This document shows, piece by piece, positions 26,301 through 38,624 of a stretch of 64,000 nucleotides of DNA; position 1 is the stretch's first letter; every line of letters begins with the position of its first letter. The stretch covers positions 5,705,001-5,769,000 of the forward strand of contig NC_092579.1 in assembly GCF_037975245.1 (NCBI RefSeq), given 5' to 3'. This stretch comes from Apostichopus japonicus (lineage: Eukaryota; Echinodermata; Holothuroidea; Aspidochirotida; Stichopodidae). The position numbers and the translations under genes were made by a program. The notes under the pieces were generated by a model, which ran no database searches, was not told the origin of the DNA, and saw only the letters and a program-made list of their open reading frames with translations.

Positions 26301-29300
26301 GATCTACAACCCCTGATTCATCTTAATGAGCAATACATTAAAACCAGACAAAACAAATCCTTCCACCCAACCATATTTCCCCCTTCCCCACTCCCCCAGC
26401 ACCCAATAAAAACCAAGATGAACTTTCAGGTTTGACTCACCCCTTGTTCAATGGCCCACCCTTACCCCCCCTCCCCCTTCCCCAAGCCCCCAATAAAAAC
26501 CAAGATGAACTTTCAGGTTTGACTCACCCCTTGTTCAATGGCCCACCCTTACCCCCCTCCCCCTTCCCCAAGCCCCCAACAAAAACCAAGATGAACTTTC
26601 AGGTTAGACTCACCCCTTGTTCAATGGCCCACCCTTACCCACCCTCCCCCTTCCCCAAGCCCCCTATAAAAACCAAGATGAACTTTCAGGTTAGACTCAC
26701 CCCTTGTTCAATGGCGATGGCTTCCACTTTCTTATTATACTGATCAATTAGACCCTGTTTGCGCTCTATCACGGCATTTCTCTTGATGATTTCTCCCTCG
26801 CTGCGGCTGATGATGTCGTTCTTTTCGTGTATCTCTTTGTCCAGCTCGTCCAGGGTTTTCCTCAGACTCTCCACTCTGGTGCTGGTGTGTGAGTATTCCA
26901 GGGTATCCCTGGATAGTTCATTCTCTGCTTTAGCTCTGGCAGCTTCCTGCAAATTGAGGGTTAATTTATAAAGAATGATGTAGAGGATATGTAGAGGGGA
27001 TCCTAAAGCCCTCCCCCCCTCCTCCCTCCACCCTTCTCGAAAAAAATCAACAGTAGATAGTATCTCTTTCCCAAAGGTAACATCTATCAACCAATCATAG
27101 AGTTATAATATACCTTCGTCCAGTATGTCATCCAGTTACAGAGTTGTTGACAATTCATAATAATGGACGTTAAATATGAATCTAAGAGACACTTCGGTCA
27201 GCTTGCGGCTTTGATAAGCCAATGATGGCTTCTTAGCAAGTTCCTGCTTGCAGGAGTAGCTGAAAAACATACATACATACCTTCCAGGTTGATTTGTTTG
27301 ATTAATTTATAAATGGGTAATGTCACTGGACAAGTCAACATACGTGCATAAATTTATTAAAAGACTTATCGGAGCATAATTTGGCATCAGATCACTCACC
27401 AGCTCCGCGATGCCCTTGCGAACTTTGCCGGCCATTTTGTTAGCATAGTAGGTGACCTTATCTGCGGTCAGTTTGCTCCTCATAGCATCCATAATGTTCT
27501 CTTCTAGTTGTAGCTTCTCCTGGTACTCTCTCTCCGTTTGTTTGCGGAGGGCAACCAGCTCATTCAAGCGAAGTGTCTTGTCCTGTAGAGGGGAGGGGGG
27601 GGGGGTTAATATGAATACTCTTGAAGTAAATGATGAGGGCGATTCACATAGTTTTACAGACTTCCCGGTGGGCTAATGCTTGGAATCAAAAGTGCAGGAT
27701 AACTAAAGGTTGAGTAACATTAATACAATAGGTAAGTTTTGGAGACACAGCTTAGGGCAGCACTAAGGCGTACGTGGAACAAATAGAGGGCAGCCAAGGT
27801 AGAAAATAACAGAGTTGGGCAACCAAAGATTGAAATCAGACTGCAGGGCAGGGCAGGGTCTGAAATTACAGTGTAGAAGAACCACTGTTGAGAATAACAG
27901 TGTAGGACAAGCAAGGCTTGAAACACAGTGTATGGTCACTAAGGTTTGGAATTAAAGTGTAGGACAGCCAAGGCTTGAAATCACAGTGTAGGGCATATAG
28001 GTTTGTCATCACAGTAAAAGGCAGCCAAATCGTGAAATCACAGAATTGGGCAACCAAGGCTGGAAATCAGACTGTAGGACAGCTGATGTCAAATTACAGC
28101 GTAGAGCAACCAAAGTTTGGGACCAATGTATGTGACTTCTAAAGTTGCAGTGTATGGCAGCTTAGGCTTGACATCACAGTGTAGATGGACTTAGGGTTTG
28201 GAATCACAGTATGTGTAGTAAATGTTTGGAATCACAATACTGGGCAGAAAAGTTTTGATATCATAATACATATTGAGATATTCTTCAACATGTCACACAT
28301 AACGTAAAAAAAACATGTTAAAAGTGGAAGATATTATCAACTATATAAAAGTGTCATAAAGTGATCACTAAACTATCAGCAAAATATGTTGCACTTTCTC
28401 CACAACAACTAAAAAATTATACTTTACCAACAAAAATCAAAACATTAACAATACAGATATTTTATCCAGTCATTAATATCTTAGGTAATATTTCAACAAT
28501 TTTCTTGCTTGTTATCAACTTCAAATTATCCCTGCATTTTTTTTATTTTACGTTACTACATAATTCCTAGGAGCATCTGCTCCCAATTTACCGTGGTAGC
28601 TCGGTTTAGATTCTGTTCTGTCTCGTGTAGCATCCTGGAGTATGCGCCGTATTCTTGTTTTAACTGTTCTTGCTTTGTTTGGCTGGTGGTAATCTGTTTT
28701 CTCATACTGTTGATATCAATTTCATTCTTCTGAAGCATCAATGTCAATGTTTCGTTATTCTCCTGTTCCTTCTGAATGGATTTCTTGTAGCCCTCTATCT
28801 CTGTCTGTAAGGACTGGATCTGTTGTCTCTGTTGGCTGCAAATATCCATGAAAATATTGCAATAAGTATCAAATGGAATTTGGAGAGGGAGGGGGGTGGG
28901 TTGAGGGGGACTAACAATGGATACAGAGTTGGAATGATGCATTTAATATATGATTAATATATAACCCCAACCCTGAAATAGAAAGTTCAACCCAAAATGT
29001 GCTAAAAAGATTGAATCTTGATAAAGGAGTTTTATGTTATATTTCTATGTTAATTAGACCAGGTTGCTTTTCTTCAAATTAAGCACTTTATATGTTGTTT
29101 ATAGATGTTCACGTTATCTGGAAGCCTGTTGGGAAGTTTACTATCATCGAACCCCCTGAAAGATTTATATTATTATTATTATTATTATATTGGGAACTTT
29201 TGAAGCAATTCAGCTAAGTAACTTTGCGGGTCTAGACAGACGGAGATGGACAGAGGTGGGCCCTTTCCTTCCAGAGAGGAAGAGAACTTTAAGCAACCAG

Positions 29301-32300
29301 AGGTGGGTTACCTTAAGGCTTCATTCATAGCAGAATGTGCCTCGTCTCGTCTCTTCATCCCGATCAGACTACTGTTCCATTGCTGTAGAAGCTGCTTCTT
29401 CTCAAGCTCAATAGACTAGGAAATAGAAGAAATGGAAATGTTGGGGAGAATTCAAATAAAAGCAAAGTATTGTATACTCCTAGATATGTTAAACATCCTC
29501 GGCTAATCAGAACAATGTTAAGAACAATGTGGGGAACTTTCTTTAGATGAAGAGGGTTTTGTATGTAAAATATCACATCATTTCAAAGATAATTTAATTC
29601 TTCTTTTCTGTTCTAATTGTGAAAATAAATATCTATAGTGTTTGATCACATGAAATATTCAAAGAAGTTGGTACAAAGAATGAACTATTTTTAAAGTGAT
29701 CAAAGACAAGAATCTGGTGTAGCAAATATAATATTGCTGGATACAACTAACAGTCAATGTGCTGAGTCCCACCCCCTCCCACCCCCCACCCATCATCTAA
29801 CTTTACTAAATCACCATTTATATGTAGATAACCATATCTGTTTTAAGTTTGCTAAAACCTGTTGAAAGACCATTCCTAGATTTACACCAAACTTGTTTAA
29901 TGTGCGATAAGCTTCACTGATGAAACTACTTGCGAGATGTGAGTGAATGCTCATTTGATGAAATTAAAGCCTCACCTCAATTTCTGATCGGGCTTCAAAG
30001 AGAGCTTCTTTAGCTGCTTTGGTCTCTTCATTCTGAGCCTGACACTGTGCTTCATAGAGGGCGATCTGCTCTCTCAACTTGTCAACATTTTCGGTTAATC
30101 TGTCCACATAGAGATCCTAGAAGCGAGATACGGTTCATTTTAATCACAGAGCAGGAATCAACGAGGATGAAGACATCTTGAGATGAGTTACTCATCTAAG
30201 ATAGATTTGGTGTGGATGGTTTGTCTAGTGTTGCTACGATAATCGTTTTCAATATCGGTATCGGCCGATATTTGCAATATCGGCAGCATATCGGTATCGG
30301 TAAAATTTTGCCTAATTGCCGATAACAGCAAACCGATATTGAACTTTTCTTTTTAACAGCAGTGCTACTTCTTTATACTTGCAATGATCTGTTAATCTGC
30401 CTAAGACGATCCATTTCTTTAGCGTCAGTTAAACTCAGATTCATTTTCGATTAATATCCATGGAAAGCTGACCCTCCGTAACCTCTAAAAACATGTTTAC
30501 GGCGCGCGAATAAAACCAATGACCTTCGTGAACCTTGGCCTACACACAGCATTAGTGCAGCATATATACACTGTACTAACCATTCATTTTCTCAAAGGCC
30601 GTGAAAACCTTGAACATGATGTATAACTGCACAGTTCAGCAGTGTTGGAAAACCTTGTTCAATTTCCCGCGAACACAAAATACTGACAACTTTTTTTATT
30701 TAAATTGTCACGAAACTGATAAATTTTAAAATGACAAGTTAGAGTACCTATGTAATGTTATAAAATGAAAAGAGATTTAATCTGTCTTTCAATCTTTAAA
30801 AAGTGCAACTTACAAAACTTCCGATATTATGAAACAAACAACGTTCAGCAAAGCCCTGTTTCTAGACTGCCTAACAATGAATAGCGTGCACTATGCGTAC
30901 ATTTTTACAACTGCAGTGCTTAACCCTATACCCAACTACCACGGTACATGTGCTGCAAATTTTCCCAGGTACCTTCCCAAACAACTGTGAGCTCATCCCC
31001 TGTGTAACACCTGTTTGTTAACATTTTTTGGCACTTTGCCAGGGAACTTTTTTGTTACGTGAGATCAGTAACCGCCGAGGTGGTTAGGCTATTTGCTATA
31101 CACTTAACTATGGTAGGATATTATTTTTTCCGTATTTTTGGAAATTCTAGAAAATTTCCAAACTTCCTTTTCCCCCCGCTTAACAACAGATGTGGTCTTA
31201 CGGTATATTCATAAATGGATGCACTAGAGCCTTGTTTACATGACATTAGTTGCATTTAGTACGATATGCCAGTTTTGCGTGAATTTTTCGAAAGTGTTTT
31301 GCTCGAGTTTCGTAATATTTGAAAAGGTGTACCACCTTACTTTCCGTACACAATTGGTCATTTCTCTACTGATTTTCAATTTTTTTTTTCTCTATACGGT
31401 CAAGTGAATAAGTTGTACATTGAGTATAAACTCAATAAATTATAACTTTTACATTGTGATCGACAGTTCGTAACCTAATTAAGATGCAATTTTGCAAGCA
31501 TACGTTAACACTGTAAGCAACTTGTAAGTCTTTACGATGTTAAGGCTCACATTTACTGCGTCCAGTTTATTTTGACTGTTAAAAAATATCGGTATCGTAT
31601 CGGTATCGGACCGATATTGGGATGATACTATCGGATATCAAACAAAACCGATATTGGTGATATCGGCGCAACACTAGTTTTGTCACTATTCTATGGTCAA
31701 CACAAGTGTTTAACCTTAAAACTGAAAACCTCAAATTTTTCATTTTACCTCAAGAATAATATAAAGAGATATTAACAGTACAGACAACATAAACAAATAT
31801 ATATATATTGAACTTGTGGGATTATATCTTGCAAACCAAGAGTAAAATATGAAATTACTAGAGTTAGTACACCACAAAACACTTCCTCCCTCTCCCTTTC
31901 TAAGTACTTATTGATGTTTATTGGTTTTGTATTATGTGGGTATTAGGCAGCGTAATCAAACTAAGAGGCTGTAGATTTGGCTTTGAATTTCAGTTCATCC
32001 AAGTCTTGGCTTATCTTGCTTCACAAGGATTCCAGATCTGGACCTCAATTGACCTCAAATAACCTTCGACCTCCACCAATTTTCAAAAGGTTTCTTGCAG
32101 GGAATGAAAAATTAAATCTGAATTTGAATTCAGTTTTAAACGAACTTGTTTCTGTTTGTCCATCTCAGCTGTTGCGACTTCACTGTCCGCCTTCTCCGCA
32201 GCCCTTCTCATGACGGCGATGTCGCTGCGAATGTCCTCCTTGGCATTGGTCATGTAGAACAAATGGAGAGAAAGGTTCTCTAGCTCTGTCTGAAGGGCAG

Positions 32301-35300
32301 ATGCTATAAATAATAATAATAATAATAATAATGATAGTAATAATAACAATCATAATAATAATAATAAACAGTTCTTATAGAGTGCAACTTTCAATAAAAT
32401 CTCGCCGCGCTGTACTTAACCCTGGTCATTGGTAACTTGTCACACTTACACACCAAAGTGTGCACAATTCAAACAATCTCTCCTGGGGCACTACAGTGCA
32501 CCACAGCCACGTGTCCCCTGGGGGACTTCCCATAGGGTGCAGCCACAAACCGTCGCACGCAACTATATTTACAAGTCACCTCGCAAGTCCCCATTTATAC
32601 ACCTGGGTGAAGAGAGGGAATGGAGGTGAAGTGCCTTGCCCAAGGACACAACGTAACGGTCTGACAAGGGCTCGAATCTGTAATCCTTAGATCACAAGTC
32701 CACTGTCTTAACCACTTGACCACTACGCCCTCACAAGTAATATAAGAAGAGATGACAAACAAATAAACCCTATGGACATGAAAATGTCAATTTGGTGGAG
32801 AAATGTAGGATAAGTTAGAAACTTGGTATCACAAAGCTACAGAAGGAAAAGCAAATAATTCACAAACAGTACTCTAGACTAAGTAGAACACCACTTAAAC
32901 AGTTGATGGGACGCTTTAAAGGAACCAGTTGGGGTCATTAATGTAATTATGACACTTTGCTTCCCTTAGCAACGGGATCCACACTCATTTTTACTTGGGT
33001 AACTCGTTCCTTGTTACCTACAAACGTTCTCAAATATCTGAAACGCAGTTAGCAAACTCAACAGTCAATTATAACTAATTCTCCTAAATGGGAAATATAT
33101 CTCCAAATGGTATATAGAGTCAGATCAAAGCTAAGTGGCTTTACATTCATGGGTATCAGCCACTTGGGTTAATTATGACAGAACATTGGTGACACTCGAT
33201 CAAGATGACAACTATTAAAACAACCAGATATCATGAATGACAAGCAAAATATCACATGCTCATAACAGACTAAATATATATTCATCCCCCCCTACCCCCC
33301 TAAAACAAAAAATATATTTCAAAGCAACTCATTACCTTTTCTTGTTATATTTAATCACTGAGTGACTCTTCAAACTAGCAGCATTTTGATGCTTACCCAA
33401 AGAAAGTGAGATCTTATTCTTCTTACATGTTGTTCATTTTGTATACGTATGTATTTTCATTTGCTACATGACATACAGTACATCTTATCATGGTACAAAA
33501 TCTATATATATAGAACAGTAATGTGCACTTCAAAAAGAGAATCAAATATATGCAAATAACAATTCTGATGAGCTACTGAATATTCATTGTACAAACCCTC
33601 CTTCTGTTGCTGGTTAATGTTCTGTTGAGTCTGTTTGTACATGCTACGTACATCAGTCAGTTGTTCCTCCGTTTGTTGGCGCAGCTTTTGCAGGCCGCTG
33701 CGCTGATCGTGGTATTTCTCGAGGGTCATCTGGTGCTTGGCCAGCTCCTGCTGCATGCCGTACATGTTGACACCGACCTCCTCCCGTTCCTTCTGTTTGG
33801 TCTTCAGGGCTTCTCTAAGCTCCCGTACCTCTAGGTTGATCTTCTCCAGTTGCTTATTAAGATGTCCTCCCAAGGCGTCTTGGAAGCGTCTCATAAGCGG
33901 CTATAAAAGAAGATGACACGAGACACATTTTATATGTCCAGTTGGTTTACTAACCCAGCTCCTCTAGAGACAATTCAAAACATTAGTGTCTTTGGTTTAA
34001 CTCAGTGGCATAGCTAGATCATTGGCACCCCTGAGCGGATCTTTCCTTTGTCACACCGTGCAGGGGATGCCATCCCGTGGAGGGGTCTAATGGATCTATC
34101 TTTGGAAAAGCTTGAATTGATTACGCAATGATTTACCAAAACATCTAAATTTTCTTTGGGGAGTCCTAGGGAGGGGGCTGTGGCATGGCATCCCCCCTGA
34201 CTGGTACCTAGGGCGGACTGCCGCACCCCTCCCTCCAGTTAGCACGCCACTGGTCTTACTTTACTGTTCGAAGATAGTCAGCTTTAACACCTGACTTCCA
34301 CTCTTCAGGAACACTAAATCTAATCTTTAATTGAATTGGACAAATAACTCATGCACACAAAACCTGTAGAACATTTCAACTGCCTGATAAGCACAAAAAA
34401 CTCTGAACTACCTTATATAAAGCATAACTAACTAAATTAGTAGCCCTGGTACTTCTTAACGACAATCACTCAGAACGGAATTAGAGTATGAAAATCACTT
34501 CAAGCAAAACACTCATTCATCCCATTTCAGCCCCAGCTCTCTCATACCAGGAGCGTAAGCAGAGCAACTAATATTATGATGCTAAAGGTTTAACACTCGT
34601 CTAAACAGGTGACGAATGCACAATGGAAGAGGATAACACCATGACTACATAGTACGTCCAAGAAATTCCCCCTGGGAATCATCCTGAGCATGAAAAACCA
34701 TACGTTACTGTCCCATGCCACACTGGCCCTATTATCAGCCCCAAATACTCTCACATGATTAACAGTCAAAGCAATTCAACCAAGACATTATAGCTGAACT
34801 ATAATAACTAGCTCATACCAAGATGTTTGGAGTGACAGTCATGCAACCTTGAACACTTACCACCCTTCTCGAAACATGGGTTTTGACTAATAAAGATGAA
34901 AGATTGTAACAATGAGTATATAAAATTGATAAATAATACATAACAATTAAGATCCTATTGCTATTCAGTCGTCATCATCAAGCATTACCCAAAAAATGGT
35001 CAGCCAAAACTCTGACAAAAGAGGTTAAAAAATTTGAAGGCTCACATGATCGGGATCTAACACCACCATCTCAGTTTCATCATCAGAGAGATCCGAGCCA
35101 TCTTCTTCACCATCTTCTTCTCCATAACCGGCGCCTTCTTCATAATCTTCGTCTCCGTCTAATCCGGTCTCTGTCTGCCCGCCTAAAAAAAAAAAAAAAA
35201 AAAAGGAAAGAATTTCAGGATTATGGAGGTCATACTGTCTTCAATAGTCACAAGCTGATCTTTGCTTCCCAGATAATGGTCTTAAGGTAAAATTAATCAA

Positions 35301-37292
35301 TACAAAATACAAAAAAAAAAAAAATTATTATTAATTATTAGAAAATTATGCAAACTGGGCTAGCTCATATAGATGCTGATACTTAAAGGCATTGAAGACT
35401 CGCCCCAAACCTTGTGCCGCGCTCTGAAAAAAGTTAAGTTTCCTTTGCTTGCAAGTGAAGTTTCCTTTGTGTCGCTACAAAATGCAGACAGTAATGAAAC
35501 GTGATACCTTGTTGTCTTTTATCTAGACCTGAGATGTCCGTCGCTGCTATGTACACTGTGTTGTGGGTATTGACCGTAGCTGTATGTATTGACTGTACAC
35601 TAGTGTCCAATTACCGACGTTAGCAAGCTGTGTGCGTATTTTCTGCGATCGATGGTGGTGTCTAACACTTTTGCCACACCTCATTCGAAACTAGATCAGA
35701 TTACCGGCATTAGACGTTCTTTGTGCACGAGTCTTCACACCCTTTAAAAGCTACGTTACTACATTGAGAGCAACTTTGAACACCATTCAGCAAGTATCAG
35801 TAAGAAGAGGACTACTCCCTGGTATTTTTTAAACCAAATATTGCAACATTTTCTTTCACTCTTCATGAGCTTTATGCACATCAAAGATAAATGAGTAGGG
35901 GAAGAGAGGAGGGGGGGGAAGAAATCATAAAATTTACTTGAATGAGGCCAATAACTTCCTTGTGGAGCATCTTCATCCTAATATGGAAATTTGAAAAGAA
36001 AAAAATGTCTGAAAAGTTTCATTGGATTTCAGTTTCTGAAAATTGTAGTCTGAAAATTGTAACTATATGTCATAAAGTCTAAGAACAAGCTGGTCACTTG
36101 AAAGAGTATATTTGTTGCAGCATCAATTCAATTGACAATGTCAAATCCAAATACCACCATACCCTTCTGCTATACCTATGACTATGTAACTACATCTTAT
36201 TTTTCAAAAGCATTCAATTTATTTACTAGTTAAAATGGGTTGCATTATCTCCATGTTAAATTCAACGTAGACATTTTATTTGATCTCTTTTGGCATTCAA
36301 CAGAAACCATGCTTGTCAGATATATCTTTGTAAAATTTACAGTTACAAATTATTATTACACTACTTGTCTCAACTTGTTACATTGTTTCTCAAATTAATT
36401 TCAAGAATTGTATACATATAAACAAAAATCAAGTAGTTGCATTAAAAAGAAAAAAAGAATGTAGAACTTTAAACATATTCACCTGGTACTGTCCTTCTGC
36501 TATATCATCTAGATCGACCAATGTGAAGGAAAGTAAAGATCAGTTAAGAATGCACTTATCTTTCTGTTTACAAAAATCTCAAATTACTAAATTCTGAAAT
36601 AATTGAACAATTAGCAGACAAACATGGAAATACAATGTATTGTGGGGAGATAGTAACTTGTCATTTATATCAAAAGTTTTCACTTTGAAACCAAATCTGC
36701 ATTTTCCCCTCAAATTGACCCTGCCTTTGTACTTTATATACTTTGTGTGTAGCAGCCTTGCCACATCAACAAAGTGACATCCACTGAGGTAGTACCTTCT
36801 GCTGCCCACACTCGCCCAAATGCCATTTTATGAGATACCAGTTCATATTTTCTCAGATCACATGGGACATATGGAAAATATTTCGAAAATGCTAATACTT
36901 GGAAACACTGGCCAGAAGCATCCATGGGGGTCTCTAATTTTGTGCATCTGAGATATGCATTATAGGCTATGTATAGTAGCTAGGCCTTGTGAAATTAGGC
37001 CTATACCTTTATTTTCTACTGCAAAAACAGAGTGGACACATGAAACTGCAGAAATACCCCTCCCCCTTCTACTGCTACTACTAGTATAGAGACCCCATAA
37101 ATGTGAAAAGAAAAAGTTACTTTCTCTATTGTTTATGAATAGAACAGATGTATACAATACTTCATTCCTGCTGAACTTTAGAGTGATAAGTTCACCCATG
37201 TGTTATTTATTACCTTGCTCATTACTTTCTTCTTGTCCTGCACCTTGAATATTTTCGTCATTGATATCATCTTGTTGGTGTGGATCATCCAT
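20354..37292 (-). CDS. CCDC40: Coiled-coil domain-containing protein 40, 15 coding exons, 927 aa
   Basis: With CCDC39 this protein forms the axonemal ruler that sets the 96-nm repeat of motile cilia and positions inner dynein arms and the nexin-dynein regulatory complex (FAP172 in algae). Coding exons in order: 37214-37292, 35046-35182, 33597-33900, 32146-32303, 29976-30116, 29312-29415, 28592-28835, 27400-27582, 26701-26946, 25804-26017, 23635-23804, 22879-22970, 21753-22062, 21191-21349, 20354-20596. All junctions keep phase (928 codons). Diagnostic stretches shared with vertebrate CCDC40: [67 protein letters not shown] and RQIMLWEKK. Residues 27-65 are acidic ([16 protein letters not shown]); most of 80-920 is heptad-rich coiled coil. 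It is shorter than human (1142 aa) because the N-terminal acidic tail is short. A missed small N-terminal exon is possible. Confidence 0.95.
20869..21240. repeat. About 100-bp tandem repeat containing a CCDC40 exon end and splice donor
   Basis: The block GGTGACCTACCATC (reverse complement of exon end GATG plus donor GTAGGTCACC) recurs at 20869, 20974 and 21075; the real exon boundary is at 21190/21191 in the fourth copy (GGTGACTAACCATC at 21181). Spacing is 105, 101 and 106 bp. Each copy carries about 45 bases of the exon 3' end (TGTCTCCATCGAGTGTATCC on the plus strand), the donor, a CCTGATCATAAGCAG segment and a poly-C tract. Exon-derived parts of the decoys are diverged, one with an in-frame stop (CAAATAGATG). 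Confidence 0.85.
22363..22592. mobile_element. Short inverted-repeat element (MITE) in a CCDC40 intron
   Basis: The left end CACTGGCGTACTAAG and right end CTAGGTATGCCACTG form an imperfect terminal inverted repeat around 230 bp. The interior (GGATGGCATCCCATGCACAGGGTGACAAAGGAAGGATC, positions 22519-22555) is a reverse-oriented copy of sequence in the element at 34003-34252, so the two belong to one family. No matching 8-bp flanks are left. Confidence 0.55.
23935..24765. repeat. C-rich 30-bp minisatellite with higher-order repeat in a CCDC40 intron
   Basis: About 27 diverged copies of a unit near CCCTCCACCACCCAACCCTA followed by CCCCATCT, almost free of G on the plus strand. A higher-order period of about 172 bp is visible: the segment from CATCACCTAACCCTATCCC at 24421 recurs at 24593 with few changes. 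On the sense strand of CCDC40 this intron is therefore G-rich (GGGTTGGGTGGTGGAGG repeated), able in principle to form G-quadruplexes in DNA or pre-mRNA. Confidence 0.9.
25493..25624. repeat. AT-rich simple repeats in a CCDC40 intron
   Basis: A (TA)n run at 25493-25520 is followed by long T and A tracts and AATTAAATTAAAT-type repeats to about 25620. No coding signal. Confidence 0.7.
26434..26720. repeat. 87-bp tandem repeat containing a second CCDC40 exon end and donor
   Basis: GACTCACCCCTTGTTCAATGG (exon end CCATTGAACAAGGG plus donor GTGAGTC on the minus strand) occurs at 26434, 26521, 26607 and 26694; only the last is the real exon 3' end (boundary 26700/26701). Spacing is 87, 86 and 87 bp. 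Between copies the unit holds a C-rich tract and ATAAAAACCAAGATGAACTT. The three intronic copies keep a perfect GGG/GTGAGT donor. Confidence 0.92.
27725..28260. repeat. Diverged 29-bp minisatellite in a CCDC40 intron
   Basis: Repeated cores of ACAGTGTAGGGCAGCCAAGG and CTTGAAATC, with the ACAGTGTAG part recurring at about 27868, 27897, 27924, 27954, 27982 and 28010 (27-30 bp apart). Older, more diverged copies extend to about 28260. This also creates spurious open frames on the minus strand. Confidence 0.75.
30226..31676. mobile_element. 1.45 kb TATCGG-rich inverted-repeat element in a CCDC40 intron
   Basis: The left end TAGTGTTGCTACGATA and right end TATCGGCGCAACACTA form a terminal inverted repeat. 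Inside both ends ATATCGG / CCGATAT blocks are repeated in both orientations (30246-30345 and 31585-31665), a subterminal array suited to transposase binding. Flanks GGTTTGTC (30218-30225) and GTTTTGTC (31677-31684) match at 7 of 8 bases, as for an old 8-bp hAT-type target duplication. No transposase frame is visible, so it is non-autonomous. It lies between exons 29976-30116 and 32146-32303. Confidence 0.7.
32306..32737 (-). mobile_element. tRNA-derived SINE in a CCDC40 intron
   Basis: Read on the minus strand, the 5' head GGCGTAGTGGTCAAGTGG begins near 32729. It has a pol III A box (TGGTCAAGTGG, 32712-32722) and a B box (GATTCGAGCCC, 32668-32678) in tRNA-like spacing. The body CCTTGGGCAAGGCACTTCAC follows. 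The 3' end GCACTCTATAAGAACTG runs into a (TTA)n/(ATT)n tail at 32306-32366. The tail resembles the 3' end of the LINE at 57.1 kb, suggesting LINE-driven mobilisation. The insertion sits only a few bases upstream of the exon 32146-32303 acceptor. Confidence 0.8.
34003..34252. mobile_element. 250-bp hAT-type MITE in a CCDC40 intron
   Basis: Termini CAGTGGCATAGCTAG and (complement of the right end) CAGTGGCGTGCTAACTG form an inverted repeat. The flanking octamers GTTTAACT (33995-34002) and GTCTTACT (34253-34260) agree at 6 of 8 positions, compatible with an old 8-bp duplication. The interior is shared with the element at 22363-22592. Confidence 0.65.
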
Positions 37293-38624
37293 TTCTGTTG
37301 AAGAACATCAAATGTGGAGTGTTTTGATCAAGGAATATAAGTTAATCAGTAAGATTTTAAGGATTGTACGAAGATCCATCAGACATAACTTACAAAGGAC
37401 TTGAACAGTAAATGCAAAAAGTCATCGCTTCAGATAATTTGATTTCTTATCACCAATAAAAGCCTATGACAATTTTAAGATGCCCAACTCAGTCTTATTC
37501 CTAGCCTAGGCATTATAGAACAAGCCTTGGGGATATGAGGGGGTATTTGGCACTTTATGAAATTCCAAAATTCATCAAATTACAATAGGCTACACCACCA
37601 TTAAATAATTTATTCTTTCTTGTCACCTCAGAAAATGATGAAAGCAATATGCTGTATGTACAATATTGGGAACTAAAATTGTAGAAAACTGATGTTATTG
37701 GTAAAAGGAAATGATACTGATAGTGTTGGATGTCAGCACAACTATGGCCAAGGGGATTTAAAACACTGTATGGGAAGGATTTTGTCACCCACCTCCCAGT
37801 CTGCAGTTTCAACATTTTAGAAGCAATTTTATCATAAGGCCCTAGTCCTATACATGTATATAAAATACATATTCTAAATGGTGCAGTATTTTCACAATAT
37901 ATTCCTTATAAATATATTAGTTTCTGGAGGTAAAGGAGACTGAAGTTTGAAAGTAGTATTCTTATCCCCAATAATAAGCAGACCAAATTCAATCAAGTGT
38001 TGCCAACCTTGCAAACTGAAGATGAAAAAGTTTGTCTTGCCAATGGGTAGCTACCTACAGAAAATACCTCAGCAATGTATGGAGTAGTAACACATTAATA
38101 AAATAGGCTAGTATATAGATCTATACTAGTTTCATGTTACTAGGCCAGCAGTGCCAAATCCCCCTCATTTACCATAGGCTAATGCAGACAAACTTAGGCC
38201 AAGGCCCACCAATGGAAATTGATCTAGTCTAGCCTTCTACGCCGAGGCTAGCCTAATGGTAGGCCTTGTATTTTCTTTCAGAAACGTATATCCTAGAGAC
38301 ATAGGCTATATGGCTATATGTAAATGTTTCCAATATAACCTCCTGTTGTAACTTAAATCGTAACGTTAGATATTGGCCTAAGAGTTGGACTACTGTATCC
38401 TAGGCCTAAGTCTACGTAGGCCAGGGGGGGATATCAATTTCGCAAAACTAGTACCAATATTAATTTACATTACGGTGAAACATAAACGTTAACATAACTT
38501 AGATAAAACGAATACATTCATCGATTTTCGAATATAATTCTTTCAAAAGTTACTTTCATGTTCTTAATTTATCTCATTTCTTTTCCATTTTCGCAAGATA
38601 CATTGAAATATTATGTAAAAAATA

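Noticed and set aside
26432-26743. Repetitive proline-rich open frame on the plus strand
   Set aside because: It comes from the 87-bp tandem repeat and is antisense to a CCDC40 exon end.
27720-28057. Cysteine/serine-rich minus-strand open frames with repeated motifs
   Set aside because: Translation of the 29-bp minisatellite within a CCDC40 intron; no start or splice support.
32668-32731. tRNA gene
   Set aside because: A and B boxes are present, but the acceptor stem does not close and a SINE body and tail follow.
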